Assembly: GCA_964352775.1 (NCBI GenBank)
Contig: CAYGTK010000226.1
Location: forward strand, 1 to 6,077
Reading direction: 5' to 3'
Origin: CAYGTK01 sp964352775
Lineage (GTDB): Bacteria > Bacteroidota > Bacteroidia > Chitinophagales > CAIOSU01
DNA length: 6,077 nucleotides
The translations under genes and the position numbers were made by a program. This document shows, piece after piece, positions 1-6,077 of the stretch (position 1 is the first letter of the stretch; every line of letters begins with the position of its first letter). The notes under the pieces are model-generated. The model ran no database searches and was not told where the DNA came from. It saw only the letters and a program-made list of their open reading frames with translations.

Positions 1-113
1 TTTTTTGAGTTTTATTATAATTGACAACCAAAAATCATGTATTCACGTGCGTTCAGTTTAAATACTTGATGATAAAATTTCAGGTATTATTTGTTTCAGA
101 ATAACACTTTGGC
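1..113. other. AT-rich non-coding left edge
   Basis: This stretch lies downstream of the stop codon of the barrel gene that ends at 114. It is AT-rich and I find no open frame of note. There is no GC-rich hairpin followed by a T-run, so no convincing rho-independent terminator for that gene. A CACGTG palindrome at 44-49, a TTGACA at 21-26 and a TATAAT at 16-21 are present, but their spacing and order do not form a promoter. I assign no function. Confidence 0.6.
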
Positions 114-827
114 TTATAATCTGAAGCGTAATCCGGCGTGAAGTGATATTCCACGGCTGTACATCTCTCTGAATTCTGTGTTGTCTAATTTGGCTCTTCC
201 GTTCAATTCTCCGAACACTCCTAACCAATGCTTAAAGCGTTTTTCTACCCCGAAACCTAATTCTGCGAACAAATGCGCTCCATTCCAGCCTCTACTTTCA
301 GGACTAACTAATACGGTGTTGCCTTCGCTATCTGTAAAGGTACTTTGTGCATTTTGGGCCGAGAAAATCAAGCCTACCTGCGGGTACAAACTTATGCCCG
401 CATTGAATAATGGTCTGCTGAAGTAACGAAAACGGAACCCAGCTTCTAAGGCATGCCCCCTAACTTGCAGGTTGGCTGTTGTTGCTGCCACGTCTTCACC
501 TACCAAAACAGGCACGGGCTGATTCAATTGGTTATAGCGGATAAGGCCATGTTGTAAGTGCATGGTCAAGGCAAATCGTTTGGGGAATTCGATACCTAGG
601 CCCAAGCCTTCGCCCATTATAAAGTGTCCAGTAGGAAATTCGTCGCCAAACCCTGATGTAGGCATCAGGTATATTTCCGATAAGAATTTGATCTTCTCGC
701 CACTTCCTTTTGAGCTTTTTCCATTTAAGAATCCGAAGCAAGCATTTTGCTTCTTACTTAGCTTGTTTTGTGCAACTGCAGGCAGCATAAGGCATACAGC
801 TAGTGCAAGTACTGTTAGTTGTTTCAT
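114..827 (-). CDS. Putative outer-membrane beta-barrel protein, function unknown
   Basis: A 237-residue exported protein. Residues 1-19 form a classic Sec signal peptide (Lys at position 3, a hydrophobic core, then AVA before Gln20). C12 is not in a good lipobox, so it is probably not a lipoprotein. The mature part has no recognisable catalytic motif. It shows alternating polar/hydrophobic stretches rich in Gly and aromatics, such as GEGLGLGIEF (about residues 72-81), HALEAGFRFRYF, HLFAELGFGVEKRF and a final strand ISLHAGLRFRL. That is the pattern of amphipathic strands in a small 8- to 10-stranded outer-membrane barrel, with loops such as the TDSEGNTVLVSPESRG region. The final residue is Leu after Arg rather than the common terminal Phe. 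The ATG at 825-827 is chosen because it begins the signal peptide directly; no strong Shine-Dalgarno precedes it, which is normal for Bacteroidota. It is divergent from the small T9SS-domain gene. The fold is inferred from composition and strand pattern, and the specific role is unknown. Confidence 0.8.
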   Translation of the reverse strand: MKQLTVLALAVCLMLPAVAQNKLSKKQNACFGFLNGKSSKGSGEKIKFLSEIYLMPTSGFGDEFPTGHFIMGEGLGLGIEFPKRFALTMHLQHGLIRYNQLNQPVPVLVGEDVAATTANLQVRGHALEAGFRFRYFSRPLFNAGISLYPQVGLIFSAQNAQSTFTDSEGNTVLVSPESRGWNGAHLFAELGFGVEKRFKHWLGVFGELNGRAKLDNTEFREMYSRGISLHAGLRFRL

Positions 828-902
828 AACATTACGGTTTTGGTGATGAAAGAATGTGTAAGTGGGAGGTATATATGTAACGCCCCCAATTTCACCGTTA
901 GT

Positions 903-929
903 ATTTTAATTGTTAAAATTTCTTAAAAT
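903..929. repeat. AT-rich inverted plus direct repeat (TTAAAAT)
   Basis: ATTTTAA (903-909) and TTAAAAT (913-919) form a perfect 7-bp inverted repeat around a TTG spacer. A second TTAAAAT at 923-929 repeats the right arm exactly 10 bp downstream, about one helical turn. The cluster lies in the divergent promoter region, so it could be an operator or an upstream AT element. AT-rich sequence produces such patterns by chance quite often, so a binding function is only a possibility. Confidence 0.4.
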
Positions 930-961
930 GAATGATCGCGGTATGATTTTTGTTGCTCTGT

Positions 962-966
962 AGGAA
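962..966 (+). promoter_or_regulatory. Shine-Dalgarno-like site for the T9SS-domain gene
   Basis: AGGAA lies 8 nt before the ATG at 975 and supports that start. It stands out because the other starts in the window have no clear purine-rich site, as is common in Bacteroidota. Confidence 0.45.
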
Positions 967-974
967 ATGATATT

Positions 975-1316
975 ATGAAACGAACGTTTACACTCATTTT
1001 TTTCGCTACCGCATTGCTTATCGGGCAGGCATTATCTGCCGCTCCGAAAGTAAAGGTGAGTCAGCAGAACCCTTCTGCAATAGGTGTTACAGCCTTTAGT
1101 CAAGTGAAGGTGTATAGCTATGGGAAGCACATTGTGCTTAAGGGAGCTACTAACATGCAATTGGTGGTTTTTAACCCATTAGGTCAAAAAGTATACACCA
1201 ATACAGTACAAAATGGAGAGATGGACATCACTTTAAATAATTTGGAACGGGGCATGTACGTAGTGCAATTACGAAGCGGAAAAGACGTAATGACCCGCAA
1301 AGTAATGATGGAATAA
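975..1316 (+). CDS. Small exported protein consisting mainly of a T9SS type A sorting domain
   Basis: A 113-residue protein. Residues 1-22 are a Sec signal peptide (basic MKR, hydrophobic core, cleavage probably after LSA). About 20 linker residues follow. From about residue 43 to the end, the sequence has the layout of the type A T9SS C-terminal sorting domain: a strand VYSYGKHIVLKG (47-57), then LVVFNPLGQKVYTNTV (63-78, the 'IYNxxGKxV' block), an Asn-Gly turn, ITLNNLERGMYVVQL (85-99, the 'LxxGxYxV' block), and a terminal TRKVMME where family members usually end in a basic residue followed by hydrophobics. In known T9SS substrates this domain is the C-terminal export tag of a large cargo protein and is removed or used for surface attachment. 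Here there is no cargo. The frame is intact and has its own start and Shine-Dalgarno-like site. It could be a genuine mini-protein, a remnant of a larger substrate, or a periplasmic protein that reuses the fold. The stop lies 10 bp from the stop of the convergent hydrolase gene. Confidence 0.8.
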   Translation: MKRTFTLIFFATALLIGQALSAAPKVKVSQQNPSAIGVTAFSQVKVYSYGKHIVLKGATNMQLVVFNPLGQKVYTNTVQNGEMDITLNNLERGMYVVQLRSGKDVMTRKVMME

Positions 1317-1326
1317 GCCTATTCTA

Positions 1327-3240
1327 TCAATTAGAAGGAGCTGGTTTCACAAAAGGAATGATAACCTGACTTGGGTATTTCTCTGTCATATGAATGGTCA
1401 ATTGACTCGGGCTATCCTCTATTCTATCAAAGTGACCATCATCATTACCACCAATACTGATACGTAATTTGTGCCCTTTCTTGAACTGATATGATATTGG
1501 TAGCAAATCGAAATACATACGCACTACTTCCCCTTCGTCCATACCTAATGCATCTTCCCGCTCAAAGCTACGAGCTGGGGTAGTAGTGGTATATAGTGGT
1601 GTCTCATCTATCTTACGATGTGTAGCTCTTAGCATACCTTGTGTTACGAAACGTACGGTATCATTTGGTCCCACATCTTCCAAATAAACAAAAAGTCCTG
1701 CATCTCCCGCGTCAGCACTCATGTAGATGTCTGCTAATGGATGTCCCGTCATCACTACATCTTGCTCAAAGGCGGGGGTAGTGAAATTGAGCAGCTTTTT
1801 GGTCTCCTCTACCCTGTTAGGATAATTAGTTCGCCCAGTTTTATATAATGGTGTTACACTATTCCAACCTGCTGAAGGGCCTGTAGTAGCACTATAGTCT
1901 ATCTTGTATTCTAGTTTTCCTGTCGTGTTTCTGCTATCATCTAATACTTGGTCGGTATTCAGATATAGTGTTGTGTTCGTCTTCTCAGGTAGGGGCCATT
2001 TATTTGTCGTTTTCCAAGCACCTTCACCTACAGTGTAATAATGGAATGGCTCTTCTTCGTTAATTCCGTTTTCAATACCTTTTAGGTGATAGTCTAAAAA
2101 TCGGAGTATCTCGTTCAAGATGGAGAAGTTCCTGTCCTTAGTTGCTGCCCAGGGGCTAGCATTATCTTTCGGACCATGATCCCACGGACCAAGCAGTACC
2201 CGTTCCGTATTTGGGATATTCAGATAACCATCTATAACCGACTTTTGAAGGGAACCATCGTACCAGCCACCGATACGATAGAAGGGTGTGCCCGACTCGC
2301 TTACCTCTTTTACATAGTTATGTATGCTGAAGTCATCTGGTACTTGGTTGTTGAGGTCGGGATGCGTATCGTCGCGATAATTTGCTTTCAGAAGCCCATC
2401 ATACACATCAAAATTATCCAAGTGATTGAGCATCACTTGTTTGTAAATGGTCTTCTTTTTATCGCCATCAACTGGGTTAATACCTCTTACTAGTTTTCCT
2501 TTCTTCCCAACAAAACCAAATTCGTTAAGGTCTAGCTGATTGGTAGTATAGCCCCACACTTTAATGAATGGCCCTTGGCGCATTCCACCTGGGAACATAA
2601 TGTGAGCGTACAAGTCGAAAATATTCGACCGAGGAATGCATGCCTTAACTGCAGGGTGTTTGTTAGCTAGTATCAATTCAGCAGTAGTGCCTACATACGA
2701 TACACCAGTAGTTGCTACTTGACCATCCGACCATTCTTGAGCGATAACCCAATCAATTACTTCCGCAGCATCTTTAACTTCATCAGGGCTGAACTCCATT
2801 TCTCTCGCTCCTTCTGACGCACCTGAACCTCTTGCATCGATAATTACACAGGCATAACCATAACTGGTAAGGAACTTGATCTCTTCTTCGCTTATTTGCC
2901 CAAGTACAGGGTCTTTCAATAGGTTAAAAGGGAATTTTGCCTTAAGGGAACGCACATAGCGAGTTAAGTACATTACCGTTGGTACTTTCTCCCCTTTTGC
3001 TCTCTTCTTGGGCATAAATACATCTACTGCTAGCCTAATGGAATCACGCATAGGAACGTAGAATGATTCATGCTTAAAACCCTTGTAGCTAGGGTAGCTG
3101 TAACCCTGATATACTCCTAGGCTACTCATTTTTGCCACGCTATCTATCTTACCTGGTTCTGCAGAAGCTGTTATCGTGAAACTTAAAAGTAATAGAGCAA
3201 ATAGAGAACGGAGGAAGGGAGAAGAATGGATAATGGTCAT
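1327..3240 (-). CDS. Exported CocE/NonD-family alpha/beta-hydrolase (S15-like)
   Basis: A 637-residue serine hydrolase of the CocE/NonD (X-Pro dipeptidyl-peptidase S15-like) family, which cleaves esters or amides; members include cocaine esterase, alpha-amino-acid ester hydrolases and glutaryl-7-ACA acylase. Residues 1-27 are a signal peptide ending TASA before Glu28. The alpha/beta-hydrolase core follows, with Tyr95 in TRY as the likely oxyanion-hole residue, then DARGSGAS (135-142). The nucleophile elbow GVSYVG places the catalytic Ser at 181. Asp328 in GGWYDG and His355 in GPWDHG complete the triad. A helical cap lies roughly between 200 and 310, and the C-terminal jelly-roll domain runs from about 400 to 630 (DGHFDRIEDSPS at 601-612 is typical). 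Length fits the family. There is no T9SS tag at the C terminus, so a periplasmic location is likely. It is the last gene of the minus-strand cluster, 22 bp after the SPOR gene. The family is clear and the substrate cannot be read from sequence; the neighbouring glycosidase suggests a sulfolipid deacylase as one hypothesis. Confidence 0.93.
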   Translation of the reverse strand: MTIIHSSPFLRSLFALLLLSFTITASAEPGKIDSVAKMSSLGVYQGYSYPSYKGFKHESFYVPMRDSIRLAVDVFMPKKRAKGEKVPTVMYLTRYVRSLKAKFPFNLLKDPVLGQISEEEIKFLTSYGYACVIIDARGSGASEGAREMEFSPDEVKDAAEVIDWVIAQEWSDGQVATTGVSYVGTTAELILANKHPAVKACIPRSNIFDLYAHIMFPGGMRQGPFIKVWGYTTNQLDLNEFGFVGKKGKLVRGINPVDGDKKKTIYKQVMLNHLDNFDVYDGLLKANYRDDTHPDLNNQVPDDFSIHNYVKEVSESGTPFYRIGGWYDGSLQKSVIDGYLNIPNTERVLLGPWDHGPKDNASPWAATKDRNFSILNEILRFLDYHLKGIENGINEEEPFHYYTVGEGAWKTTNKWPLPEKTNTTLYLNTDQVLDDSRNTTGKLEYKIDYSATTGPSAGWNSVTPLYKTGRTNYPNRVEETKKLLNFTTPAFEQDVVMTGHPLADIYMSADAGDAGLFVYLEDVGPNDTVRFVTQGMLRATHRKIDETPLYTTTTPARSFEREDALGMDEGEVVRMYFDLLPISYQFKKGHKLRISIGGNDDGHFDRIEDSPSQLTIHMTEKYPSQVIIPFVKPAPSN

Positions 3241-3262
3241 GGTTGGTTGGGATGAGTTGTAT

Positions 3263-3679
3263 TTATTCTTGGGCTTGTAGTTCTTTCAATAGTTTAACAG
3301 CCTCGTGATAGCCAATGCGTTCGTTTTGATAGAAGGGTACTATAAAAGCATCTTTGAAACCCTTTTTTACCATCTCCTTACGTTGAAGATCAGCAGTTTC
3401 AATATCACCATAATTGTATGGCATCACATAGCGTATCATACCATCTTCTAAGGTGTAGGCTTCTACTTTTGGTAGGCTGAAGTAAGTTTCAGCATCAGGT
3501 TTTACAGGACGATTATAAGCACCAATTTGAACCCGAAAAGAGAGCCCCGCCAAATTCATACGTTGCAGATCTATGCCTAGATCGGTCAAAACTTTGTCTT
3601 GGCGAACTTGTGCGTTTAGCTCCATTTGGCTGCCCAAACAAAGGAAAATAGAAAACGATAATAAGATAATACGAAACAT
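3263..3679 (-). CDS. Exported SPOR-domain protein
   Basis: A 138-residue protein with a signal peptide (about residues 1-23, cleavage after LNA) and a single SPOR-like domain at about 47-117. The domain opens with FRVQIGAY (48-55), the first beta strand typical of SPOR domains, followed by a Y..LP.V.AY segment, DGMIRYVMPYNYGD (79-92), a helix rich in charged residues (93-107) and GFKDAFIVPFY (107-117). SPOR domains bind peptidoglycan strands lacking stem peptides, usually at division septa; in Bacteroidota similar short SPOR modules are also found in envelope proteins of unknown role. With no transmembrane segment after cleavage it should be soluble in the periplasm. Its ATG follows the TAA of the upstream GH31 gene by one base, so translational coupling is likely. 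No amidase or other catalytic domain is attached. The domain assignment is fairly firm; the cellular role is not known. Confidence 0.85.
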   Translation of the reverse strand: MFRIILLSFSIFLCLGSQMELNAQVRQDKVLTDLGIDLQRMNLAGLSFRVQIGAYNRPVKPDAETYFSLPKVEAYTLEDGMIRYVMPYNYGDIETADLQRKEMVKKGFKDAFIVPFYQNERIGYHEAVKLLKELQAQE

Positions 3680-3680
3680 G

Positions 3681-5804
3681 TTAAGGGGTATTCTCAGTTA
3701 CAAAATTAAGGAAGATAGTACGTAGCATATCGTAGTAGGTACCGCCTTTACGCAGAAAAACAGCAGGCTGACCATATGGGCTAACGAACGTATAGTTTTT
3801 TTCACCAGAATACACCTCGCCAGTCCATACATTTTCCCATTTTCCCGCTGGTAAGTAGCCTTTTGCCTTTTTACTCTTGCGTTTTATTACGGGAATAACC
3901 ATTAAGTCCTCGCCCAATAAAAATTGATATCGGAGGTCGTAAGTGTTCTCATCTTTCGGGAATTCTAAGAAAGGGTGACGCAGTAAAGGAGCTCCTGTTG
4001 TGCTCGCTTCTTTTCCTAGAATTTTAAAGTAGGGTTTAAGCGCTAAATGCAAATTAGCCATGCGAGCAAAGAAAGCTTGTGAAGCAGAGTCGGAATAAGG
4101 TTGTATGTTAGCCTCAGGGGTTAATCCCTCGTGAGTGCGGAAAACGGGAGTGAATACCGCCCATTCTGTCCAACGATAAAATAGGTCGCGGGTGCGAAGG
4201 TAGTACACAGGGAATTTCTTTACCGAAGTGTATCCACCAATATCTGTGTGGTTCAAGGTGATACCGCTCATACCACTACTTACCATAGCGGCTAATGCCG
4301 AGGGCATACCGTCATTCTTCTGCCAACTTGGTATTTGGTCGCCCGCCCAAAATAGAGTGGAATGCTGATTGGAATAGCTAAAACCCGAACGATTGAAAAA
4401 GATGATCTTGCCTTCTTTACCTGCTTCGCGAATGGCCTCGCGGTTAAGTTTTGCCCATTCTACGGGATAGCGGTTATGCCATGTCAATGGATCTTCTCCT
4501 GAATGAATTTTGGCATCGTGAGGTAGCCATTCCGCAAAGTCAGCCATCCATCCGCTGAAGCCAGCACCTATCATTCGCCGCTTAATAATACTCTTCATCC
4601 ACTTACGGGCAGCAGGGTTACTTAAGTCTACCAAATAAGCATTAAAGCCGCCTACCTTCATCAAATAGGGACTACCATCTTGGTGCATCACCAAGTAATT
4701 CTTGGTAATAGCTTCTTTTGCCAGTTCTGCTTCTTCCGCTAAAAAGGAATTGATGTACCCTAGTACTTTAATGTCTTTGGCATTCATCTTCTTGATGAAG
4801 CCTTTTAGGTCAGGATAACTTTTTGGGTCAGGCCGCCAATCCCACCAAAGGCGGCTACCGATCCGGGTAGGGCGCTTACCTACCCAATCTTGTATCCACA
4901 CGGCTGAAACGGGGTTGCCTGCTGCTAATGCTCCGTCTACAATTTCGGTTACTTTTTTATCACCTCCTTGTAGGCCTAGCCAAGTGCCATAAGCCCAGTC
5001 GGGTAATTGGGGCATTCGCCCAGTATGGTAGGTGTATTTCTCCAAGATCTCTTTAGGGTCATCCGATAGCCAAAATTTGCCACTGGCATTGCTCGACCAT
5101 ACTTCTATAGAAGCCTTCTCTTTATCCTTTAGGTCGAAGACTATATGTTCGGTATTCTCTACAAAGTAAGCTTTGTTATCGCTGGTCAAGGTAAACGGGA
5201 TAGGCGCATAGCTGGTGAACTTATCTCCATCTGCATTGGCGAAATTGGTAAAGAAACTAACTGGTGCATCCCCGCGACCAACCCCTTGCTCTTCCGTAAA
5301 AATGGGTACTTCTTTCCCCTTCATATTTACAAAAGTGAATTGCTCACCAAAACCGAAGAATTGTTCCTCTTCCTTACTAGCAAAGTGCAGGGTCAGGCGG
5401 TTCATTTTGGGGTCGGTTAATCGTAGGTCCCAATCCAGTTGGCCTTCTGCAGATTCTTTAAAGTTGAGTACATAGCTGCAATTACAATCTTTTCCCGTTA
5501 GTCTTCCAAGTATGCTTACAAGCTGTTGCTCCCGTTGAATAGCTTGAATACGTTCTACTTTGCACTTGGCTAAGGTCTTCCCTTTGAATTTGAAAGACCC
5601 AAGATTGAAACTGATCTTATTCTCTATTTGGTGAGCACTAACTAGTGCGTGTTTCGCCCCCTTTTCAGCAATAAGCTGACCATTGTAGCTGATGGTAAAT
5701 GCACTAGTATCTCCTTCTAGTATTAACTGCGAAAAAGCAGTAGAAAGGAATGCCAATAGAATAGTAATACTAAGGAATAATCTCATCCCACTAAGATAAA
5801 ACAT
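3681..5804 (-). CDS. Exported GH31 glycosidase, probable sulfoquinovosidase
   Basis: A 707-residue GH31 enzyme predicted to hydrolyse alpha-sulfoquinovosides, such as sulfoquinovosyl glycerol, releasing sulfoquinovose. An N-terminal beta-sandwich (about 30-265, with GFGEQF and EQGVGRG at 151-156 and 172-178) precedes the TIM barrel. The nucleophile is Asp422 in GWMADF and the acid/base is Asp489 in WAGDQ. Compared from memory with E. coli YihQ, the sulfonate- and sugar-binding residues Q262, Q288, R301, W304 and Y508 correspond to Q279 (LGLQGG), Q305 (IQDW), R318 and W321 (RLWW) and Y525 (DIGGY). All are offset by exactly 17, as are the catalytic aspartates (405 and 472). Ordinary GH31 alpha-glucosidases lack this set and usually have DIGGF. 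The main oddity is a signal peptide, whereas YihQ is cytoplasmic. Met7 (ATG at 5784-5786) is a better start than Met1, because MRLFLSITILLAFLSTAFS followed by Gln26 is then a standard signal peptide. Three cysteines (81, 107, 109) could form a disulfide outside the cytoplasm. Family is near certain; substrate is a strong inference. Confidence 0.88.
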   Translation of the reverse strand: MFYLSGMRLFLSITILLAFLSTAFSQLILEGDTSAFTISYNGQLIAEKGAKHALVSAHQIENKISFNLGSFKFKGKTLAKCKVERIQAIQREQQLVSILGRLTGKDCNCSYVLNFKESAEGQLDWDLRLTDPKMNRLTLHFASKEEEQFFGFGEQFTFVNMKGKEVPIFTEEQGVGRGDAPVSFFTNFANADGDKFTSYAPIPFTLTSDNKAYFVENTEHIVFDLKDKEKASIEVWSSNASGKFWLSDDPKEILEKYTYHTGRMPQLPDWAYGTWLGLQGGDKKVTEIVDGALAAGNPVSAVWIQDWVGKRPTRIGSRLWWDWRPDPKSYPDLKGFIKKMNAKDIKVLGYINSFLAEEAELAKEAITKNYLVMHQDGSPYLMKVGGFNAYLVDLSNPAARKWMKSIIKRRMIGAGFSGWMADFAEWLPHDAKIHSGEDPLTWHNRYPVEWAKLNREAIREAGKEGKIIFFNRSGFSYSNQHSTLFWAGDQIPSWQKNDGMPSALAAMVSSGMSGITLNHTDIGGYTSVKKFPVYYLRTRDLFYRWTEWAVFTPVFRTHEGLTPEANIQPYSDSASQAFFARMANLHLALKPYFKILGKEASTTGAPLLRHPFLEFPKDENTYDLRYQFLLGEDLMVIPVIKRKSKKAKGYLPAGKWENVWTGEVYSGEKNYTFVSPYGQPAVFLRKGGTYYDMLRTIFLNFVTENTP

Positions 5805-5821
5805 AGCGGGCTAAGCTAAGG

Positions 5822-6077
5822 CTAGTGTACGCGGTCACCTCGGAGTTCTAATGCGCCTATCATTTCTGCCTCAAAGTCGAGGAATTCTTGCCAGCGAGTT
5901 TTCACCTGTTCTTCATCGAAATAGGTATAAGCTAGGTCTATGAACAACCGGTAATGACCAGCCTCGGCTACCATGAACTGATGGTAGAACTGCCTCATTT
6001 CTTCGTCTTCCAAGTTTAAGCTCAAAACGCGGAAACGCTCGCAACTTCTAGCCTCAATAAGTGCAGCGGTCAATAAT
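5822..6077 (-). CDS. miaE: tRNA-(ms2io6A)-hydroxylase, C-terminal part (cut by the window edge)
   Basis: The last 85 or so residues of a MiaE-like protein; the gene continues past the right edge. The frame stays open to the end of the window, and the TTG at 6071-6073 is an internal Leu codon, not a start. MiaE is a ferritin-like non-haem diiron enzyme that uses O2 to hydroxylate the isopentenyl group of ms2i6A at position 37 of tRNAs. The recognisable blocks are ALIEARSCERF, whose first Glu is a likely iron ligand, and EAGHY, an ExxH ligand pair. The two Glu residues are 30 apart, as expected for the second half of the diiron site. The C-terminal FLDFEAEMIGALELRGDRVH also matches the family ending in a short RxxxH tail. 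The first half, with the other ligands, is outside the window. The stop lies 17 bp before the first possible start of the GH31 gene, so the two are probably co-transcribed, though no functional link is evident. Confidence 0.9.
   Translation of the reverse strand, partial: LLTAALIEARSCERFRVLSLNLEDEEMRQFYHQFMVAEAGHYRLFIDLAYTYFDEEQVKTRWQEFLDFEAEMIGALELRGDRVH

Larger units (their letters stand above)
828..974. promoter_or_regulatory. Divergent intergenic region between the barrel gene and the T9SS-domain gene
   Basis: These 147 bp should contain the promoters of both divergent genes. For the plus-strand gene, GATTTTTG at 945-952 matches the Bacteroidota -7 consensus TAnnTTTG at all specified positions but the first, and lies about 22 bp before the start codon. 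No matching -33 TTG sits at the expected distance, so support is weak. For the minus-strand gene I see no clear -7 element. The region also carries the AT-rich repeat cluster listed separately and a G-rich tract on the minus strand near 883-889. Its promoter role follows from gene orientation; exact start sites cannot be set from sequence alone. Confidence 0.4.

Noticed and set aside
16..26. TATAAT and TTGACA near the left edge as a promoter
   Set aside because: They are adjacent and in the wrong order, and Bacteroidota use a different consensus; chance in AT-rich DNA is the simpler explanation.
532..741. Minus-strand open frame overlapping the barrel gene in another frame
   Set aside because: Its translation is rich in Trp, Arg and Lys with no recognisable fold, and the overlapping frame has the coding signal.
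178..846. Plus-strand open frames opposite the barrel gene (178-426 and 562-846)
   Set aside because: They lack a signal peptide, domain or ribosome-binding site and lie wholly or mostly opposite a gene with a clear signal peptide and barrel pattern; they are antisense shadows.
1322..1336. TTCTA/TAGAA inverted repeat as a bidirectional terminator
   Set aside because: The stem is only 5 bp, mostly AT, with no T-run on either side; too weak to call.
2176..2493. Plus-strand open frame opposite the CocE-type hydrolase
   Set aside because: It lies opposite the region encoding the conserved GGWYDG and GPWDHG motifs of the hydrolase; its hydrophobic stretches come from the complement of those codons.
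5145..5475. Two overlapping plus-strand open frames opposite the GH31 N-terminal domain
   Set aside because: They are opposite conserved GH31 sequence (GEQF, EQGVGR) and show no independent evidence of coding.
3681..5804. Annotation of the GH31 enzyme as a general alpha-glucosidase or alpha-xylosidase
   Set aside because: The sulfonate-binding Arg/Trp pair, both Gln residues and DIGGY (instead of DIGGF) favour sulfoquinovoside specificity; a plain glucosidase remains possible but is less well supported.
6071..6073. TTG as a start codon for the right-edge gene
   Set aside because: The frame continues upstream to the window edge, and the MiaE family has a further N-terminal half; the TTG is an internal Leu codon.

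Overview
The window looks like the chromosome of an aerobic Bacteroidota bacterium, possibly of the Chitinophagales/Cytophagales type, though the order cannot be fixed from this sequence. The evidence is a small protein made almost entirely of a type IX secretion (T9SS) C-terminal sorting domain, a porin-like outer-membrane barrel, a SPOR protein of the usual Bacteroidota form, mostly weak or absent Shine-Dalgarno sequences, and AT-rich intergenic DNA. The oxygen-dependent tRNA hydroxylase MiaE at the right edge supports an aerobic lifestyle. I see no insertion sequence, phage gene, CRISPR array, rRNA or tRNA.

Layout, left to right. Positions 1-113 hold no gene. A minus-strand gene (114-827) encodes an exported outer-membrane beta-barrel-like protein of unknown function. 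A 147-bp divergent intergenic region (828-974) carries AT-rich repeats and separates it from a plus-strand gene (975-1316) for a 113-residue exported protein that is little more than a T9SS sorting domain. This gene converges on a minus-strand cluster with only 10 bp between the two stop codons.

The minus-strand cluster, read in transcription order from the right edge, is miaE (partial, 6077-5822), a GH31 glycosidase (5804-3681), a SPOR-domain protein (3679-3263) and a CocE/NonD-type alpha/beta-hydrolase (3240-1327). Gaps are 17, 1 and 22 bp, so co-transcription is likely. The promoter would lie beyond the right edge.

The most interesting gene is the GH31 enzyme. Compared with E. coli YihQ from memory, it keeps the two catalytic aspartates and all five residues of the sulfoquinovose-binding 'QQRWY' signature, each at a constant +17 offset. 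This argues for a sulfoquinovosidase rather than an ordinary alpha-glucosidase. Unlike cytoplasmic YihQ it has a signal peptide, and it sits two genes from an exported serine ester/amide hydrolase. A working hypothesis is that the cluster releases sulfoquinovose from plant or cyanobacterial sulfolipid, or its deacylated form, outside the cytoplasm. No sulfosugar catabolic enzyme or transporter is visible here, so the later steps are unknown.
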